Positions 52,928 through 63,309 are shown, counted from the first letter of the stretch. The stretch is DNA of 64,000 nucleotides from Mariprofundus ferrinatatus (GCF_002795825.1 NZ_CP018800.1:1550001-1614000), one strand, 5' to 3'. Notes: generated by a model from the letters alone, not told the origin. Made by a program: numbers and translations.

Positions 52928-53232
52928 CCATGAATCGCTTCACAATCGATCCCGAACACTGGCCAGCCTTTGAGGCGCGTTTCAGGGAGCGCGCGGGCCT
53001 TGTCGATGGCGAACCGGGATTTATCCGTAACGCTGTATTAAGGCCAGAATCTGATACGACAAATCAGCATGTGGTGATGACCATGTGGGAGTCCCGCTCA
53101 GCCTTTGAAGCATGGACCAGGTCGGAGGCCTTCCGCAAAGCACATGAAAAGGCCGGGCAGACACCGCCAGCATGGTTTATCGCCCCCTCGAAACTGGAGA
53201 TGTTTGAATCGGTAACAGACTCAGGCGGTTAA
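52918..53232 (+). CDS. IsdG-like heme-degrading / antibiotic-biosynthesis monooxygenase
   Basis: 104-residue ABM-fold protein. The three residues that define IsdG/IsdI heme oxygenases are conserved at equivalent positions: N6 (MNRF), W66 (FEAW) and H76 (KAHEK). This suggests it opens heme and releases iron, unlike the many ABM proteins without these residues. Start at 52918 with AAGGAGAG; it overlaps the end of the lipase gene by 10 bases. The partner heme transporter is not in the window. Confidence 0.85.
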   Translation: MFVTMNRFTIDPEHWPAFEARFRERAGLVDGEPGFIRNAVLRPESDTTNQHVVMTMWESRSAFEAWTRSEAFRKAHEKAGQTPPAWFIAPSKLEMFESVTDSGG

Positions 53233-53241
53233 TTCAGCGGC

Positions 53242-53736
53242 TTAATCACTATCCGGCTCCAGATAGATATAGGTGAAGCCGAGTGTTGCTCCGACCCCCT
53301 TGTTCCGGACTCTGATCGGCTGCAGGGAAACAGTTCCGTCATCCTTCTCAATCGGGGCGATATCCCCAACCGTTGCACCGAAGGTGGTAACGCTGCCTCT
53401 GGCACCGGAATATTTTCCTGCCAGCTGGTTCGTGTTCTGTTTGAAATGATCGGCAAGAACCGAATAAACCAGAACCGAACCTTTCTTGAAAGTAACATCA
53501 AGACCAAAACCGATTCCGGTTTCTCCCTTATATCGCTCGACAGCCCCTTCTGAGGTCGACTTGAATTCACAACGGATATCCCTGGTTGAATGAATCAGCA
53601 GATTGATTCCGGTGTGAGGCAGGATGGTACAGGTCAGCGTTCCGACCTGTTTAGAGGGGGCATCGGGATGCGCCGCCAGTGCAGGGGATGAGAGTATCAT
53701 CAAGCTGGTCAGCAAAACAGCAGACAACGGATTCAT
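53242..53736 (-). CDS. DUF992 family secreted protein
   Basis: 164-residue exported protein of unknown function: signal peptide (about 1-21, ALAA), then a beta-rich domain with VGTLTCTI, TRDIRCEF, ERYKGETGIGFGLDV and the terminal TLGFTYIYLE, matching the DUF992 pattern common in alpha- and other proteobacteria. Start at 53736 with GGAGGT. Convergent with the monooxygenase gene (9-base gap). Confidence 0.82.
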   Translation of the reverse strand: MNPLSAVLLTSLMILSSPALAAHPDAPSKQVGTLTCTILPHTGINLLIHSTRDIRCEFKSTSEGAVERYKGETGIGFGLDVTFKKGSVLVYSVLADHFKQNTNQLAGKYSGARGSVTTFGATVGDIAPIEKDDGTVSLQPIRVRNKGVGATLGFTYIYLEPDSD

Positions 53737-53805
53737 GGTGACCTCCAGTTGCGGCAAAAGGCAGCACCGCAGCAGATTCATTATAGCAGCATGCCACCCT
53801 GGCCG

Positions 53806-54420
53806 CTACAGCGCCCCGGATTCCGCCATCCTCCGGTACACCGCCTCGGCCATAAGCCGATAGCCCTCAGCGTTGGGATGAATTGCATCGGATTTCAGTG
53901 ATCTGGATGATAGCAGCTCTGCCAGAATGGAATCTTCAAGCGGAAGGTGCATCTCTTCAGAAATCGCGCTGTAAAACTCTGGAACAGAAAGCAGGATGCC
54001 CGGTTCCGGCACAGCTATCAGCAATACCGGAATACCGCGCTGCCGTGCCTCTTCAATCATACTGCGCAGATTGGCCGATGCCTGCGCTTTCCCCTTTTTC
54101 CTGATCAGGTCATTGCCGCCGTGGCAGAGAATCAGCAGCTCCGGACGCAGATCATCAAGCACGCCGGGCAAGCGCTTGAGCCCATCCTCAGTCACCTCGC
54201 CCGGCACACCTGCATTGACAACCCTGTGGCCGGTCAGGTTCCCAAGAATCGCCGGATAGGCCTCGTCCCGCCTTGCACCCGTTCCGTAGGTAAGACTATC
54301 ACCGAATGCCAGAATCACCGCTCCGGGGGACAGCTTTGGCAACTCCGGCTGCGAGGAACAGGAGAGCAACAGCAGTGATGCCAACAGGCCATACAGAGTT
54401 CGCTGAATCAATAACGCCAT
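53806..54420 (-). CDS. SGNH/GDSL lipoprotein esterase (TesA-like)
   Basis: 204-residue lipoprotein with lipobox LLSC (lipidated C21), and an SGNH hydrolase domain with the GDS motif (FGDSLTYGTG), the conserved Gly, GGND, and DAIHPN. Arylesterase or lysophospholipase-like activity at the outer membrane is likely. There is no clear ribosome site. The neighbours on the minus strand are other envelope proteins. Not in an obvious operon. Confidence 0.88.
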   Translation of the reverse strand: MALLIQRTLYGLLASLLLLSCSSQPELPKLSPGAVILAFGDSLTYGTGARRDEAYPAILGNLTGHRVVNAGVPGEVTEDGLKRLPGVLDDLRPELLILCHGGNDLIRKKGKAQASANLRSMIEEARQRGIPVLLIAVPEPGILLSVPEFYSAISEEMHLPLEDSILAELLSSRSLKSDAIHPNAEGYRLMAEAVYRRMAESGAL

Positions 54421-54482
54421 AAGGTAATGATAGCCGCTCCTGACTCAGCTAGCACCCTTCTCTGTTTCCTGGCAATGGCGGG

Positions 54483-55424
54483 CTACTCGGAGGTTTTCTC
54501 CTGCTGTTCCTGAACCGGTGCCATATCCGTCACGCTACTACTGGCAGGCTCATCCGAAAGGGTCGCGGCCTCTTCTGCTACCGCAACCTCCGGCTTCGTC
54601 TGTGGTTCTGAAGCCACTTCTGATTCCGGGCTAACCTGCAACGTCGAAACGGACGCTTCCGGCGTGGCTTGCGATGCTTCAACGGCAGCTGCTTTTACCT
54701 CAGACTCCTCTGCTGCAACATCTTGCGCCACGCTTGCCGCTGCCGGCACTACAAACAGGCTCTGGTATGCCCACCCTTCCCGACCATCAGCCAGACGGAT
54801 GTTATGCCATCCCCATTTGGCCTCCAGTTCGGTAACCACATCCCCTTTTTTCAACTGGGTGATCACATCCGCCCCTCCGCTCGGGCCACTTCTGACATTG
54901 CCGAACGAAAGCACCACCGTGAGCTTTTTAGCCTGGACTGCTGCGACTACCGGCTCCTCAGCTCTCGCCTTCTCCTCTGCCGGAGGTGCAGCAGATACCG
55001 CTTCTGCTTGGCTGGCTTCCGGAGTATCTGCCAACCTCTTTTCAGCCCTTGGGGGCTGCTCTCCCGCCAGCCAAAGAACGCCTGCCAATACGCCTGCCAC
55101 CACAATCGCAGCGACTGCCTGAATGGCCTTGGAACCTCCCCTGCCAGAGGCTCTGTTTTCGTTCAGCTCTTCGATATTATACACATTGAAGCGACTTTCC
55201 CGTGAGGGCTCTTCATTGACGGCCACGGCAGCCTCATCATGGACTTTATGCAGCTTATCCAGAAAGTCATCCAGCCGCTGCTGTTGCCCCTCATCCTCAT
55301 CCCCGGCGACCAGCTCCTGCTTCTCTCTCGAAATGAATTCATCAAGACGAGTGTTCAGATGCCTCTTAGATTCCTCTTCCATACCATCACCGTTGTCAGC
55401 CATCGGTCTCTTTTCTGCACTCAT
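54483..55424 (-). CDS. Membrane-anchored SH3b-domain protein with low-complexity tail
   Basis: 313-residue protein: an acidic N-terminal cytoplasmic part (about 1-95), one transmembrane helix (about 101-121), a periplasmic bacterial SH3 domain (about 170-226, FGNVRSGPSGGADV...GWAYQSLFVV) and a long Ala/Glu/Val-rich C-terminal tail. SH3b domains often bind peptidoglycan. The tail is low-complexity and probably disordered. No family name. GAGGT precedes the ATG. Confidence 0.85.
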   Translation of the reverse strand: MSAEKRPMADNGDGMEEESKRHLNTRLDEFISREKQELVAGDEDEGQQQRLDDFLDKLHKVHDEAAVAVNEEPSRESRFNVYNIEELNENRASGRGGSKAIQAVAAIVVAGVLAGVLWLAGEQPPRAEKRLADTPEASQAEAVSAAPPAEEKARAEEPVVAAVQAKKLTVVLSFGNVRSGPSGGADVITQLKKGDVVTELEAKWGWHNIRLADGREGWAYQSLFVVPAAASVAQDVAAEESEVKAAAVEASQATPEASVSTLQVSPESEVASEPQTKPEVAVAEEAATLSDEPASSSVTDMAPVQEQQEKTSE

Positions 55425-55533
55425 GCCACTACCTCACAGCAAAATTCAGTGCAGAGCCTATGCGGGGCCAAATCACATTTCTGTGACCTGCCCCATGTTG
55501 TAAATTCTTACTGTCGTGTCTGGAAACAGGGCT

Positions 55534-56079
55534 TTAACGCAACGTTTGCTGCCCCGGATCAGGATAGCGCTGCGACCATTCGTAGCTGTCCTCGCTCACT
55601 GCAGACCAGTAGAGATCACCCGAATACCGCCAGCCATCAAGAACAATGCCTGTTTCGAAAGCCGCCCCTTTGGCGCTCACCACCACCGAGTTATGTTCAC
55701 GCAGATCACTGCCCAGATTGGCTACCGCGTAGAAGAAATCAAAACGGGTCGAGTTCAGGCTTAGTAACTTTTTCAGCAGGTCATCGGCCCACTGGTAGCA
55801 GAGGCCACGCTCCCTGAAGCCGAAATTAACCAGCAGATTATGCATGCGCGGCGGGCCGAAAATTTCATACTTTTCGGCCAGTTCAAGGGAGTAGTGAACC
55901 GCTGTGCGTGCAACAATAACTGCAGCCTGTCGATCTATGGCGCGATCCAGCAACAGAAGATCAGCGGTCAACGCATCGATCTTCTGCTGTTCCGCACCCT
56001 GTGAAACCGGCTTATGAGCAGAGCAACCGGCAAGTGTAAAGGCAAGCAAAACCACTGCTATGGTGAACACCCTGTTCAA
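55534..56079 (-). CDS. Lipoprotein with candidate Cys-His-Asp (papain-like) catalytic set
   Basis: 181-residue lipoprotein of unknown family: lipobox LAGC (lipidated C19), a helical N-terminal half, then GLCYQWADDL (C94), REHNSVVV (H129) and VLDGWR (D148). The order Cys-His-Asp with these neighbours (aromatic after Cys, VVV after His) resembles NlpC/transglutaminase-like papain folds. I infer a cell-surface cysteine peptidase or transferase. The start is TTG at 56079, with AGGAGG 9 bases upstream; an in-frame start at 56115 lacks a site. Divergent from gatC. Confidence 0.72.
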   Translation of the reverse strand: MNRVFTIAVVLLAFTLAGCSAHKPVSQGAEQQKIDALTADLLLLDRAIDRQAAVIVARTAVHYSLELAEKYEIFGPPRMHNLLVNFGFRERGLCYQWADDLLKKLLSLNSTRFDFFYAVANLGSDLREHNSVVVSAKGAAFETGIVLDGWRYSGDLYWSAVSEDSYEWSQRYPDPGQQTLR

Positions 56080-56204
56080 CTGAAACACCCTCCTGATTCG
56101 GTGACCATGCCGCAATACTAGCAGATTCTGCGGCTAAGCTTACCGGTGGAGTAAGAACCTGATTTTGGCTATGCTTCGCAGCGATTTCAGAGAGAGGCAA
56201 AAGT

Positions 56205-56483
56205 ATGGAAATTGACGTAAGAAAAGTAGCGATGCTTTCACGCATTCGCCTGACCGATGACGAGGCCGCCGAGCTCGGTCCGCAGCTGACCAGTATTATT
56301 GGCTATGTGGAGCACCTGAGCGGCGTCGATACCGATGGCATCGAGCCGACCGCACACCCCCACGATGTCGCCATACCGCAGCGCGCAGATGTTGTAACCA
56401 ACAGCAACCGCCGTGATGAACTGCAGGCCCCTGCTCCTAAAACCGAATCAGGACTTTATGTTGTCCCAAAGGTGATCGAATAA
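56205..56483 (+). CDS. gatC: Aspartyl/glutamyl-tRNA amidotransferase subunit C
   Basis: 92-residue small subunit of the GatCAB amidotransferase that converts Glu-tRNA(Gln) and/or Asp-tRNA(Asn) to the amide form. Motifs: KVAMLSRIRLTDDEAAELGPQL and GVDTDGIEPTAHP, both typical. First gene of gatC-gatA-gatB; GAGAGG ribosome site. The stop overlaps the gatA start by one base. Confidence 0.95.
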   Translation: MEIDVRKVAMLSRIRLTDDEAAELGPQLTSIIGYVEHLSGVDTDGIEPTAHPHDVAIPQRADVVTNSNRRDELQAPAPKTESGLYVVPKVIE

Positions 56484-57949
56484 TGCCATTTACCTCCCTT
56501 TCCGAACTGAAAACGAAGCTTGATAGCGGCGAAACGACTGCTGTTGATCTGGCCAAACTTTACCTTGGCCGCATTGATACCTATAACGAAACGCTCAATG
56601 CCTTTGTCGATATCGATGCCAAGCATGTACTTGAACAGGCCGAGGCCTCTGATGCCTACCGCACCAAACATGGCCCCCGTCCACTGGAAGGGCTGCCGAT
56701 TGCCATCAAGGATATCTTCTGTACACAGGACGGGCCTACCCAGTGCTGCTCAAACATTCTGCGCGGTTACCATGCCCCCTACGATGCACATGTAATCACC
56801 AGGCTGAAAGCGGCCGGTGCCGTGCTGGTCGGCAAGACCAATATGGATGAATTTGCCATGGGCTCATCCACTGAAACCTCCGCCTTCGGCATCTGTCGCA
56901 ATCCCTGGGATACCGACCGTATTCCGGGCGGCTCATCAGGCGGCTCCGCTGCAGCTGTAGCCGCGGGCCTTGCCCCGGCAGCGCTTGGCACAGATACCGG
57001 TGGTTCAATCCGCCAGCCCGCCTCTATCTGCGGCATTACAGGACTTAAACCAACCTACGGCCGCGTCTCCCGCCGCGGCATCATCGCCTTCGCCTCTTCC
57101 CTTGATCAGGCAGGGCCAATGACGCGCACAGTAAAAGACTCCGCCATGATCACAGCAGCGATCTCCGGCCACGATTCGATGGACTCCACCTCGGTTACCG
57201 ATGCTCCAAGTGTCGACTGGCTGGGCGCCTGCGACAAAACAGATATGAAGGGAATAAAGATCGGTAAGCCTAAAGAGTATTTTATCGATGGTATGGATGC
57301 GGATGTTCGCGCCTCAATCGAAGCTGCACTGGCCAAGTGTGAAGAGCTCGGTGCCGAGATTATCGACATCTCGCTTCCGCATACCGAAGCGGCTGTGGCA
57401 GCTTACTATGTCATCGCACCTAGTGAGGCATCGGCCAACCTGTCTCGTTACGATGGTGTTCGATTTGGCCATCGCTGCAAGGATCCTGAGGATCTGCTCG
57501 ACATGTACACCCGCAGCCGCGATGAAGGTTTCGGCTCTGAGGTCAAACGACGCATTCTTACCGGCACCTTTGCACTCTCATCCGGTTATTATGACGCCTA
57601 CTACATCAAGGCGCAGCGCGTGCGCACGCTGATCCGTCAGGATTTCATCAACGCCTTTGAAAAGGTTGATCTGATTGCCACACCGACCAGCCCGATCACC
57701 GCCTTCAAGCTGGGCGAAAAGACGGATGACCCGCTGACCATGTACCTCGCCGATATCTTTACTATTGCCGTCAATCTGGCGGGGCTGCCGGGGCTCTCGC
57801 AGCCGTGTGGCTTTGTTGACGGGCTTCCTGTCGGGTTGCAGTGGATTGCACCGGCATGGCGCGAGGATCTGATTCTCGGGGCTGCATCGGCATATGAAGG
57901 TGCCACCGACTGGCTCAGGGTCCCGGCAGGTTTTGGAGGTGAAGCATGA
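56483..57949 (+). CDS. gatA: Aspartyl/glutamyl-tRNA amidotransferase subunit A
   Basis: 488-residue amidase subunit that releases ammonia from glutamine. The amidase signature with Lys (GLPIAIKD), cis-Ser ([13 protein letters not shown]) and nucleophile Ser region ([14 protein letters not shown]) is complete. It delivers ammonia to GatB. Overlaps gatC by 1 base and gatB by 4 bases, so the three subunits are made in equal ratio. Confidence 0.96.
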   Translation: MPFTSLSELKTKLDSGETTAVDLAKLYLGRIDTYNETLNAFVDIDAKHVLEQAEASDAYRTKHGPRPLEGLPIAIKDIFCTQDGPTQCCSNILRGYHAPYDAHVITRLKAAGAVLVGKTNMDEFAMGSSTETSAFGICRNPWDTDRIPGGSSGGSAAAVAAGLAPAALGTDTGGSIRQPASICGITGLKPTYGRVSRRGIIAFASSLDQAGPMTRTVKDSAMITAAISGHDSMDSTSVTDAPSVDWLGACDKTDMKGIKIGKPKEYFIDGMDADVRASIEAALAKCEELGAEIIDISLPHTEAAVAAYYVIAPSEASANLSRYDGVRFGHRCKDPEDLLDMYTRSRDEGFGSEVKRRILTGTFALSSGYYDAYYIKAQRVRTLIRQDFINAFEKVDLIATPTSPITAFKLGEKTDDPLTMYLADIFTIAVNLAGLPGLSQPCGFVDGLPVGLQWIAPAWREDLILGAASAYEGATDWLRVPAGFGGEA

Positions 57950-59376
57950 GTTGGGAAGTTGTTATCGGACTCGAGGTTCACGTTCAGGTCAACACCAAGA
58001 CCAAGCTCTTCTGCGGATGCTCCACCGAATTCGGTGCCGACCCCAACACTCAGACCTGCCCGGTCTGTCTCGGCATGCCGGGGCAGCTGCCGGTTCTGAA
58101 TATGGAGGCGGCTACCAAGTCGGTCCTGACCGGGCTTGCGATTAATGCCCGCATCAATCTTGAGTCGAAATTCGATCGCAAAAACTATTTCTATCCGGAT
58201 CTTCCGAAGGGCTACCAGATTTCGCAGTTCCCGCTGCCGATCGTCGAGCACGGCTATCTTGATATCCCGGTCAAGGATGGCGAGAAACGTATCGGCATCA
58301 CCCGCATCCACATGGAAGAGGATGCCGGAAAATCCATGCACGAAGGGCTGGACGGGGTTTCTCACATCGACCTCAACCGCTCCGGCGTGCCGCTGATGGA
58401 GATTGTATCAGAACCTGATATGCGCTCTGCGGATGAAGCGATCGCCTACCTTAAACAACTGCATCAGCTGGTCTGCTTCCTTGATGTCTCTGATGCCAAT
58501 ATGGAGAAGGGGCAGTTCCGCTGTGACGCAAATGTATCAGTCCGCCGCCCGGGTGAACCGCTCGGTACTCGTGCCGAACTGAAAAACCTCAACTCTTTCC
58601 GCTTTATCAAACAGGCGATCGAGTATGAAGTGAATCGCCAGATCGAACTGATCGAAGATGGTGGTAAAGTGGTGCAGGAGACCCGCCTCTTCGATCCGAA
58701 CAAGGGCGAATCACGCTCCATGCGTGGCAAGGAGGAGGCGCACGACTACCGCTACTTCCCCGAGCCTGATCTGCCGCCGCTGCGTATTTCTCAGGCAGAG
58801 GTCGATGCGATCCGCGCCGGCATGCCTGAGCTTCCAGGGCAGCTGCGCAACCGTTTCGAAACAGAATACGGCCTCTCCTCCTACGACGCCGATGTGCTGA
58901 CCCAGACACGCGAACTGGCCTCATGGTATGAATCACTGGTTGCAGCCCACCCGGCCGATCCGAAACGCTGTGCCAACTGGATGGCCAATGAGCTGCTCGG
59001 ACGCCTGAAAGAGGCGGGTAAGGAGATCACCGAGTCGCCGGTATCTCCAAGCCGTCTGGCTGGCCTTCTGGAGCGTATCGCCGACAACACCATTAACGGA
59101 AAAACTGCTAAAGATGTACTCGATGCCATGATGGCCTCAAAGGACTCCGCTGATGAGATCATCGAAGCCAAGGGGCTTAAGCAGGTGACCGATACCGGTG
59201 CAATCGACACGATCATCAAAGAGATCATGGATGCCAATCCGGATCAGGTGGCCGGTTATCGCGCCGGCAAGGATAAGCTGCTCGGCTTCTTTGTCGGTCA
59301 GGTGATGAAGGCTTCTCGTGGCAAGGCCAATCCGGGAGTGGTCAATCAGCGTCTGATAGAACTGCTTCAAGGCTGA
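57946..59376 (+). CDS. gatB: Aspartyl/glutamyl-tRNA amidotransferase subunit B
   Basis: 476-residue tRNA-binding and kinase subunit. N-terminal zinc-ligand region (FCGCSTEFG and [10 protein letters not shown]), the conserved [18 protein letters not shown], VxxxHxEED (as IHMEEDAGK), and C-terminal Yqey/GatB domain ending [16 protein letters not shown] ribosome site. Presence of GatCAB implies that Gln-tRNA and/or Asn-tRNA are formed by the indirect route here; glnS/asnS cannot be checked in this window. Confidence 0.96.
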   Translation: MSWEVVIGLEVHVQVNTKTKLFCGCSTEFGADPNTQTCPVCLGMPGQLPVLNMEAATKSVLTGLAINARINLESKFDRKNYFYPDLPKGYQISQFPLPIVEHGYLDIPVKDGEKRIGITRIHMEEDAGKSMHEGLDGVSHIDLNRSGVPLMEIVSEPDMRSADEAIAYLKQLHQLVCFLDVSDANMEKGQFRCDANVSVRRPGEPLGTRAELKNLNSFRFIKQAIEYEVNRQIELIEDGGKVVQETRLFDPNKGESRSMRGKEEAHDYRYFPEPDLPPLRISQAEVDAIRAGMPELPGQLRNRFETEYGLSSYDADVLTQTRELASWYESLVAAHPADPKRCANWMANELLGRLKEAGKEITESPVSPSRLAGLLERIADNTINGKTAKDVLDAMMASKDSADEIIEAKGLKQVTDTGAIDTIIKEIMDANPDQVAGYRAGKDKLLGFFVGQVMKASRGKANPGVVNQRLIELLQG

Positions 59377-59384
59377 TTCGTTTA

Positions 59385-62000
59385 GTGACCAGGAAAGTGC
59401 GCAGGATAGCTATAGCCGGCGCACTTCTGCTTGTCGTTACGATTACGCTGCTTATCCGGCTCAATATTGAGAGCATCAACGGCCATGTGCAGCGCGAAAT
59501 GGAGAGCTATAGTGATGCCGGCCTGCAAGCAGAAAAGGCTTCGCTCTCTTTTCTGCATGGTATCGGACTGAGACTGGATCAGGTGACGCTTAAGCAGGAG
59601 CACTACAGGGTTAATGCCGGTCACATGAATATCGGCATCCGCTTGCTGCCGCTGCTGCTCGGGAAGATCGAGGTCGATACTCTGGATATCCACGATGCCG
59701 TGATTCAAGTACAACCGAGAGCGCTGCAACCGACTTCCACTGCGGTCTCTTCGCTGCCATTTGAACGCATCAACCTGGTTCGATGCCAGATTCGCACCTT
59801 TGATGACGAAGACCTGCTGAACAATCTGCATCTGGAGCTGAGAAACATTGGTGCCAACAGGGAAACCTTGTGGGAACTGCAGGCCAAACAGGACGGCCAC
59901 TCGGTTGGTGGGCATGGACGGCTGAACTTCTACAACGGCGAGATTTCAACTGGTTTCGGCAAACTTAAATTCGATCGCGTGCCGGCCACCCGGCTGCGCA
60001 CAGTCACGCCAAAGTCGGTCTTCGCCTGGTTTGAAGGGTCTCCGGGGAAAATCAGCGGCTCACTGACACTCGACATTACCCGCAACCAGACATGGGCGGT
60101 TTTCGGTGAATTGACCCTTCTGGAGGAGAGCGGCGACCCCCCGCTAAGACTGCGCGGCAAGCTTGAGCATCCCGAAGCAGGCGTACTGATCTGGCACGAC
60201 AGCTTCATCCATTTCAATGAGACTGCGGTGATCGCGATCAATGGCGAGTGCCGGAAGGATGCGTGCGAAACGGGTCTCGATGCCAACAACATCGAACTGG
60301 AAACATGGTTCCCGCTTGTGCCGGAATCTGTCTCCTTCCACCAACAGATCAGCGGCCTGACCGATATCAATGCCTTCGTTCAGTGGAGTGCTCAGGGGTG
60401 GGACAGCAGCGCAGCCTTCCGACTGAAAGATGCCTCGTTCCTGCACAAAGAGCAGCAGTACCCGCTACCGGAGATTGAGATGCAAACCGCTGAGTTGCGG
60501 GGCGACAGCAAAAGCTGGCTGGCCAGAGTACTTCTCACTTCGCCAAAGGCTAAAGGGGAGCTTTCGATTGAAAGCATGCAGCTACAATCCGGGAAAAAGG
60601 AGATGCGTATTCAGGCAAGTGATGTCGAAGCGCCGCTCTGGGAGCCACTTGCCAACCTTCTGCTCAGTTCGCTGGAGATCGAGCCGCAACTTGATGCCAA
60701 AGGCATGATGAATGGAAGCATTGAACTGCAGCAGCATATCAGCGGCAAAATCCTGAGAATGGATCTTGATGCGAAACAGGCATCCCTCTCTTATCCATCT
60801 CTGTTCGACAAACCCGCCAATATCGATGCTGCCTGCAATGTGGAGTTGAGGTGGCCGAAGGTTGAAAATATTCCGGACGTCATCACGCTGAGAGAGTGCA
60901 CTCTGGACAACTCATCACTGCAGGTGGCGCGATGGTTGAACACAAAGAATCACAAAATCGAAGTTGAGGGGCTTCACCTCCATTTCGATCAGCTGCACAA
61001 CCATGCTGTGTTGTTACCCGGCGGACTGAGCGAATACCGTGGCGACGTCGAAGGCAGTGGCAAAACTGCCTGGAGTAAGGGTTCAGAGAAAGATATCAAC
61101 TGGTTCGACCAGATGAGCGGAAACTTGAAGCTGAATGCGTTCGGAACACCCGAGTGGCACTACAGTGGCTCAGTCACAGCCACAAACGGGCTGTTGAAAT
61201 CATCACAACTGCTACTCAAAGGAACTTATGGAGAGTCAGAACTGCAGGGCGAGGTGAACTTCGCCAGAAATGCCGGCGATGTCGATGTCCTAGATGCATC
61301 GCTCGATTTCAACGCGCTTCCGCCTCTTCCCTCTTTTCTCGACGGGTTGAACATCCGCGGCCGTATCCACAAAGGCGAAGTTGCTCTGCTGGGCAACCGT
61401 ATCCGCGCCATACACGGCTACTACCGCGTCCACAAAGGTAGTATTGCACTGGAGAATGTTCAGGGTTCGCTTGCCAACGGTCATCTTATCTCATCCAAAC
61501 TGGAGATCATCCCGGCATCGGGAAGTTATGGTATTGCTGGCGTGGTTCGCCTGAAAGCTATCCAAATAGAGCAACTGGGTGGTGTGAAACCACTGCTGCA
61601 GGCCGATTTGAAAGGAAGGCTTCATGCCAACATCGAACTGCATGGGAAACTGCCCGAGTTAAATGCGCAAAGCTGGCTGCAGAGCAACGGTGATATCCTG
61701 ATCTATAGCGGAGAATGGAACAGGCAGAGCGAAGCCGACACACTGAGCGAGCATCTCGGCATTAAAAAGCCCGAACGAATCTCGCACGCATTCAAGCAAT
61801 TCGGCTTCCGCTTCCGCATCAATGAACATCAGACAGAGATCAGCAACCTGATGCTCGATTACAATGGCGTCAGGCTTCTCGGCAAAGCGGAAATCGCCAT
61901 GGATGGCGCTACATCCGGCGCAGTGCAGAGCAAAGATAAGGCGAAAACCTACTCACTCGGAGGCAACTGGCCGCTACTTTCGTGGCAGCTGCTGCAGTAA
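59385..62000 (+). CDS. AsmA/YdbH-like envelope protein
   Basis: 871-residue protein with one N-terminal transmembrane helix (about 8-26) and a long, almost entirely beta-strand periplasmic part, without signal-peptidase site. The layout, the repeated strand pattern and the final region (LKGRLHANIELHGKL...NLMLDYNGVRLLGKAEI) are those of the AsmA/YdbH/TamB group, thought to move phospholipids between membranes. Subfamily not certain. GTG start, weak ribosome site, 8 bases after gatB, so it may be cotranscribed with gatCAB. Confidence 0.8.
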   Translation: MTRKVRRIAIAGALLLVVTITLLIRLNIESINGHVQREMESYSDAGLQAEKASLSFLHGIGLRLDQVTLKQEHYRVNAGHMNIGIRLLPLLLGKIEVDTLDIHDAVIQVQPRALQPTSTAVSSLPFERINLVRCQIRTFDDEDLLNNLHLELRNIGANRETLWELQAKQDGHSVGGHGRLNFYNGEISTGFGKLKFDRVPATRLRTVTPKSVFAWFEGSPGKISGSLTLDITRNQTWAVFGELTLLEESGDPPLRLRGKLEHPEAGVLIWHDSFIHFNETAVIAINGECRKDACETGLDANNIELETWFPLVPESVSFHQQISGLTDINAFVQWSAQGWDSSAAFRLKDASFLHKEQQYPLPEIEMQTAELRGDSKSWLARVLLTSPKAKGELSIESMQLQSGKKEMRIQASDVEAPLWEPLANLLLSSLEIEPQLDAKGMMNGSIELQQHISGKILRMDLDAKQASLSYPSLFDKPANIDAACNVELRWPKVENIPDVITLRECTLDNSSLQVARWLNTKNHKIEVEGLHLHFDQLHNHAVLLPGGLSEYRGDVEGSGKTAWSKGSEKDINWFDQMSGNLKLNAFGTPEWHYSGSVTATNGLLKSSQLLLKGTYGESELQGEVNFARNAGDVDVLDASLDFNALPPLPSFLDGLNIRGRIHKGEVALLGNRIRAIHGYYRVHKGSIALENVQGSLANGHLISSKLEIIPASGSYGIAGVVRLKAIQIEQLGGVKPLLQADLKGRLHANIELHGKLPELNAQSWLQSNGDILIYSGEWNRQSEADTLSEHLGIKKPERISHAFKQFGFRFRINEHQTEISNLMLDYNGVRLLGKAEIAMDGATSGAVQSKDKAKTYSLGGNWPLLSWQLLQ

Positions 62001-62060
62001 GGCAACGGGCTCGCGAAGCCACTTGAGCATTCCCGTTTCCGTGGCATCATTAAGGGTATT

Positions 62061-63263
62061 ATGAGAAGACTTTCCAATCGCGTTCAACAGGTTAAACCAT
62101 CCGCCACACTGGCGATCACAGCCAAGGCTGCAGAAATGAGGGCTGCCGGAAAAAGTGTGATTTCACTCTCCGTTGGCGAACCCGATTTCGAAACGCCGAA
62201 GGCTGCCCGTGAAGCAGGCATAGCGGCGATCAACTCCGGATTCACACGCTACACTGCAGTGGCGGGCATCCCTGAATTGCGCAAGGCAGTTGCCGAAAAG
62301 TTCAAGCGGGACAACGATCTCGACTACTCACCTGAAGATATTATGGTCTCCACCGGCGGCAAACAGTGTATCTTCAACCTGCTGATGGCGGTGATGAACC
62401 CCGGTGACCGTGCCATTATTCCCGCCCCCTACTGGGTCTCTTATCCGGATATGGTGAAACTGGCAGAGGGAACTCCGGTAATCGTCAACACGACAGCGGA
62501 GAACAGCTTCAAGATAACCGGAGCGCAGCTGGAAGAGGTGCTCTGCGAGAATAGCAAAGTACTCTTCCTGAACTCCCCCTCTAACCCGACAGGCATGGCC
62601 TATACGGCGGAAGAGCTGGCCGATATCGGCAGGGTCGTTCGTAAATATCCCGACCTGATTGTTGCGACTGACGACATGTATGAAAAGATCCTTTTTGATG
62701 GCAAGAAGTTCGCCACGTTTGCGCAGGTCAACCCGGACCTGAAGGATCAGACTGTCACTCTCAATGGTGTATCCAAGGCCTACTGCATGACCGGCTGGCG
62801 TATCGGCTTCTGTGCAGGCCCTTCCGTCATCATCAAGGCGATGGGCAAGATTCAGGGGCAGAGCACCTCAAACCCCAACTCGATTGCCCAGAAGGCGGCC
62901 CTGGCTGCCCTGACAGGCCCGACCGATGAGCTTGATGAGATGGTCCGCACCTATGAGACCCGTCGCACCTGGCTGGTAGAGGCAATCAATGCCATCCCCG
63001 GCATGCATGCCATCATGCCTGATGGTGCATTTTATGTTTTCCCCTCAGTGGACGGCTGGATCGGGAAAACCACGCCAAGCGGAATCACATTGAGTGATGA
63101 TGTGAAGGTGTGTGAGTGGTTACTGGAAGAGGCCGGTGTTGCACTGGTGCCGGGCACCGAGTTCGGTTCCCCGGGACACATTCGCTTCTCCTATGCCGTC
63201 AGCCAGGAGGTGCTTGAGGATGCTGTTAACCGTATCGCTAAAGCAGCCACCACACTCAGCTAG
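62061..63263 (+). CDS. Aspartate aminotransferase (class I, subgroup Ib)
   Basis: 400-residue PLP-dependent transaminase of fold type I. The PLP-binding Lys is K239 in GVSKAYCMTGWRIG; other motifs are VGEPDFETP, NSPSNPTGMAY and the PLP-phosphate Arg in RIGF. Interconverts aspartate/2-oxoglutarate with oxaloacetate/glutamate; subgroup Ib enzymes may also act on prephenate, which sequence alone cannot decide. Follows the AsmA-like gene by 60 bases; a strong terminator follows it. Confidence 0.93.
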   Translation: MRRLSNRVQQVKPSATLAITAKAAEMRAAGKSVISLSVGEPDFETPKAAREAGIAAINSGFTRYTAVAGIPELRKAVAEKFKRDNDLDYSPEDIMVSTGGKQCIFNLLMAVMNPGDRAIIPAPYWVSYPDMVKLAEGTPVIVNTTAENSFKITGAQLEEVLCENSKVLFLNSPSNPTGMAYTAEELADIGRVVRKYPDLIVATDDMYEKILFDGKKFATFAQVNPDLKDQTVTLNGVSKAYCMTGWRIGFCAGPSVIIKAMGKIQGQSTSNPNSIAQKAALAALTGPTDELDEMVRTYETRRTWLVEAINAIPGMHAIMPDGAFYVFPSVDGWIGKTTPSGITLSDDVKVCEWLLEEAGVALVPGTEFGSPGHIRFSYAVSQEVLEDAVNRIAKAATTLS

Positions 63264-63280
63264 TTGATACCTGAACCATT

Positions 63281-63309
63281 AAAAAGGAGACCAAATGGTC
63301 TCCTTTTTT
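63281..63309 (+). terminator. Intrinsic terminator after the aspartate aminotransferase gene
   Basis: Thirteen-bp perfect stem aaaaaggagacca / tggtctccttttt (63281-63293 with 63296-63308) with a 2-nt loop. The A/T-rich base of the stem gives a T-run in both directions, so it may also end the convergent channel gene. Confidence 0.9.
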
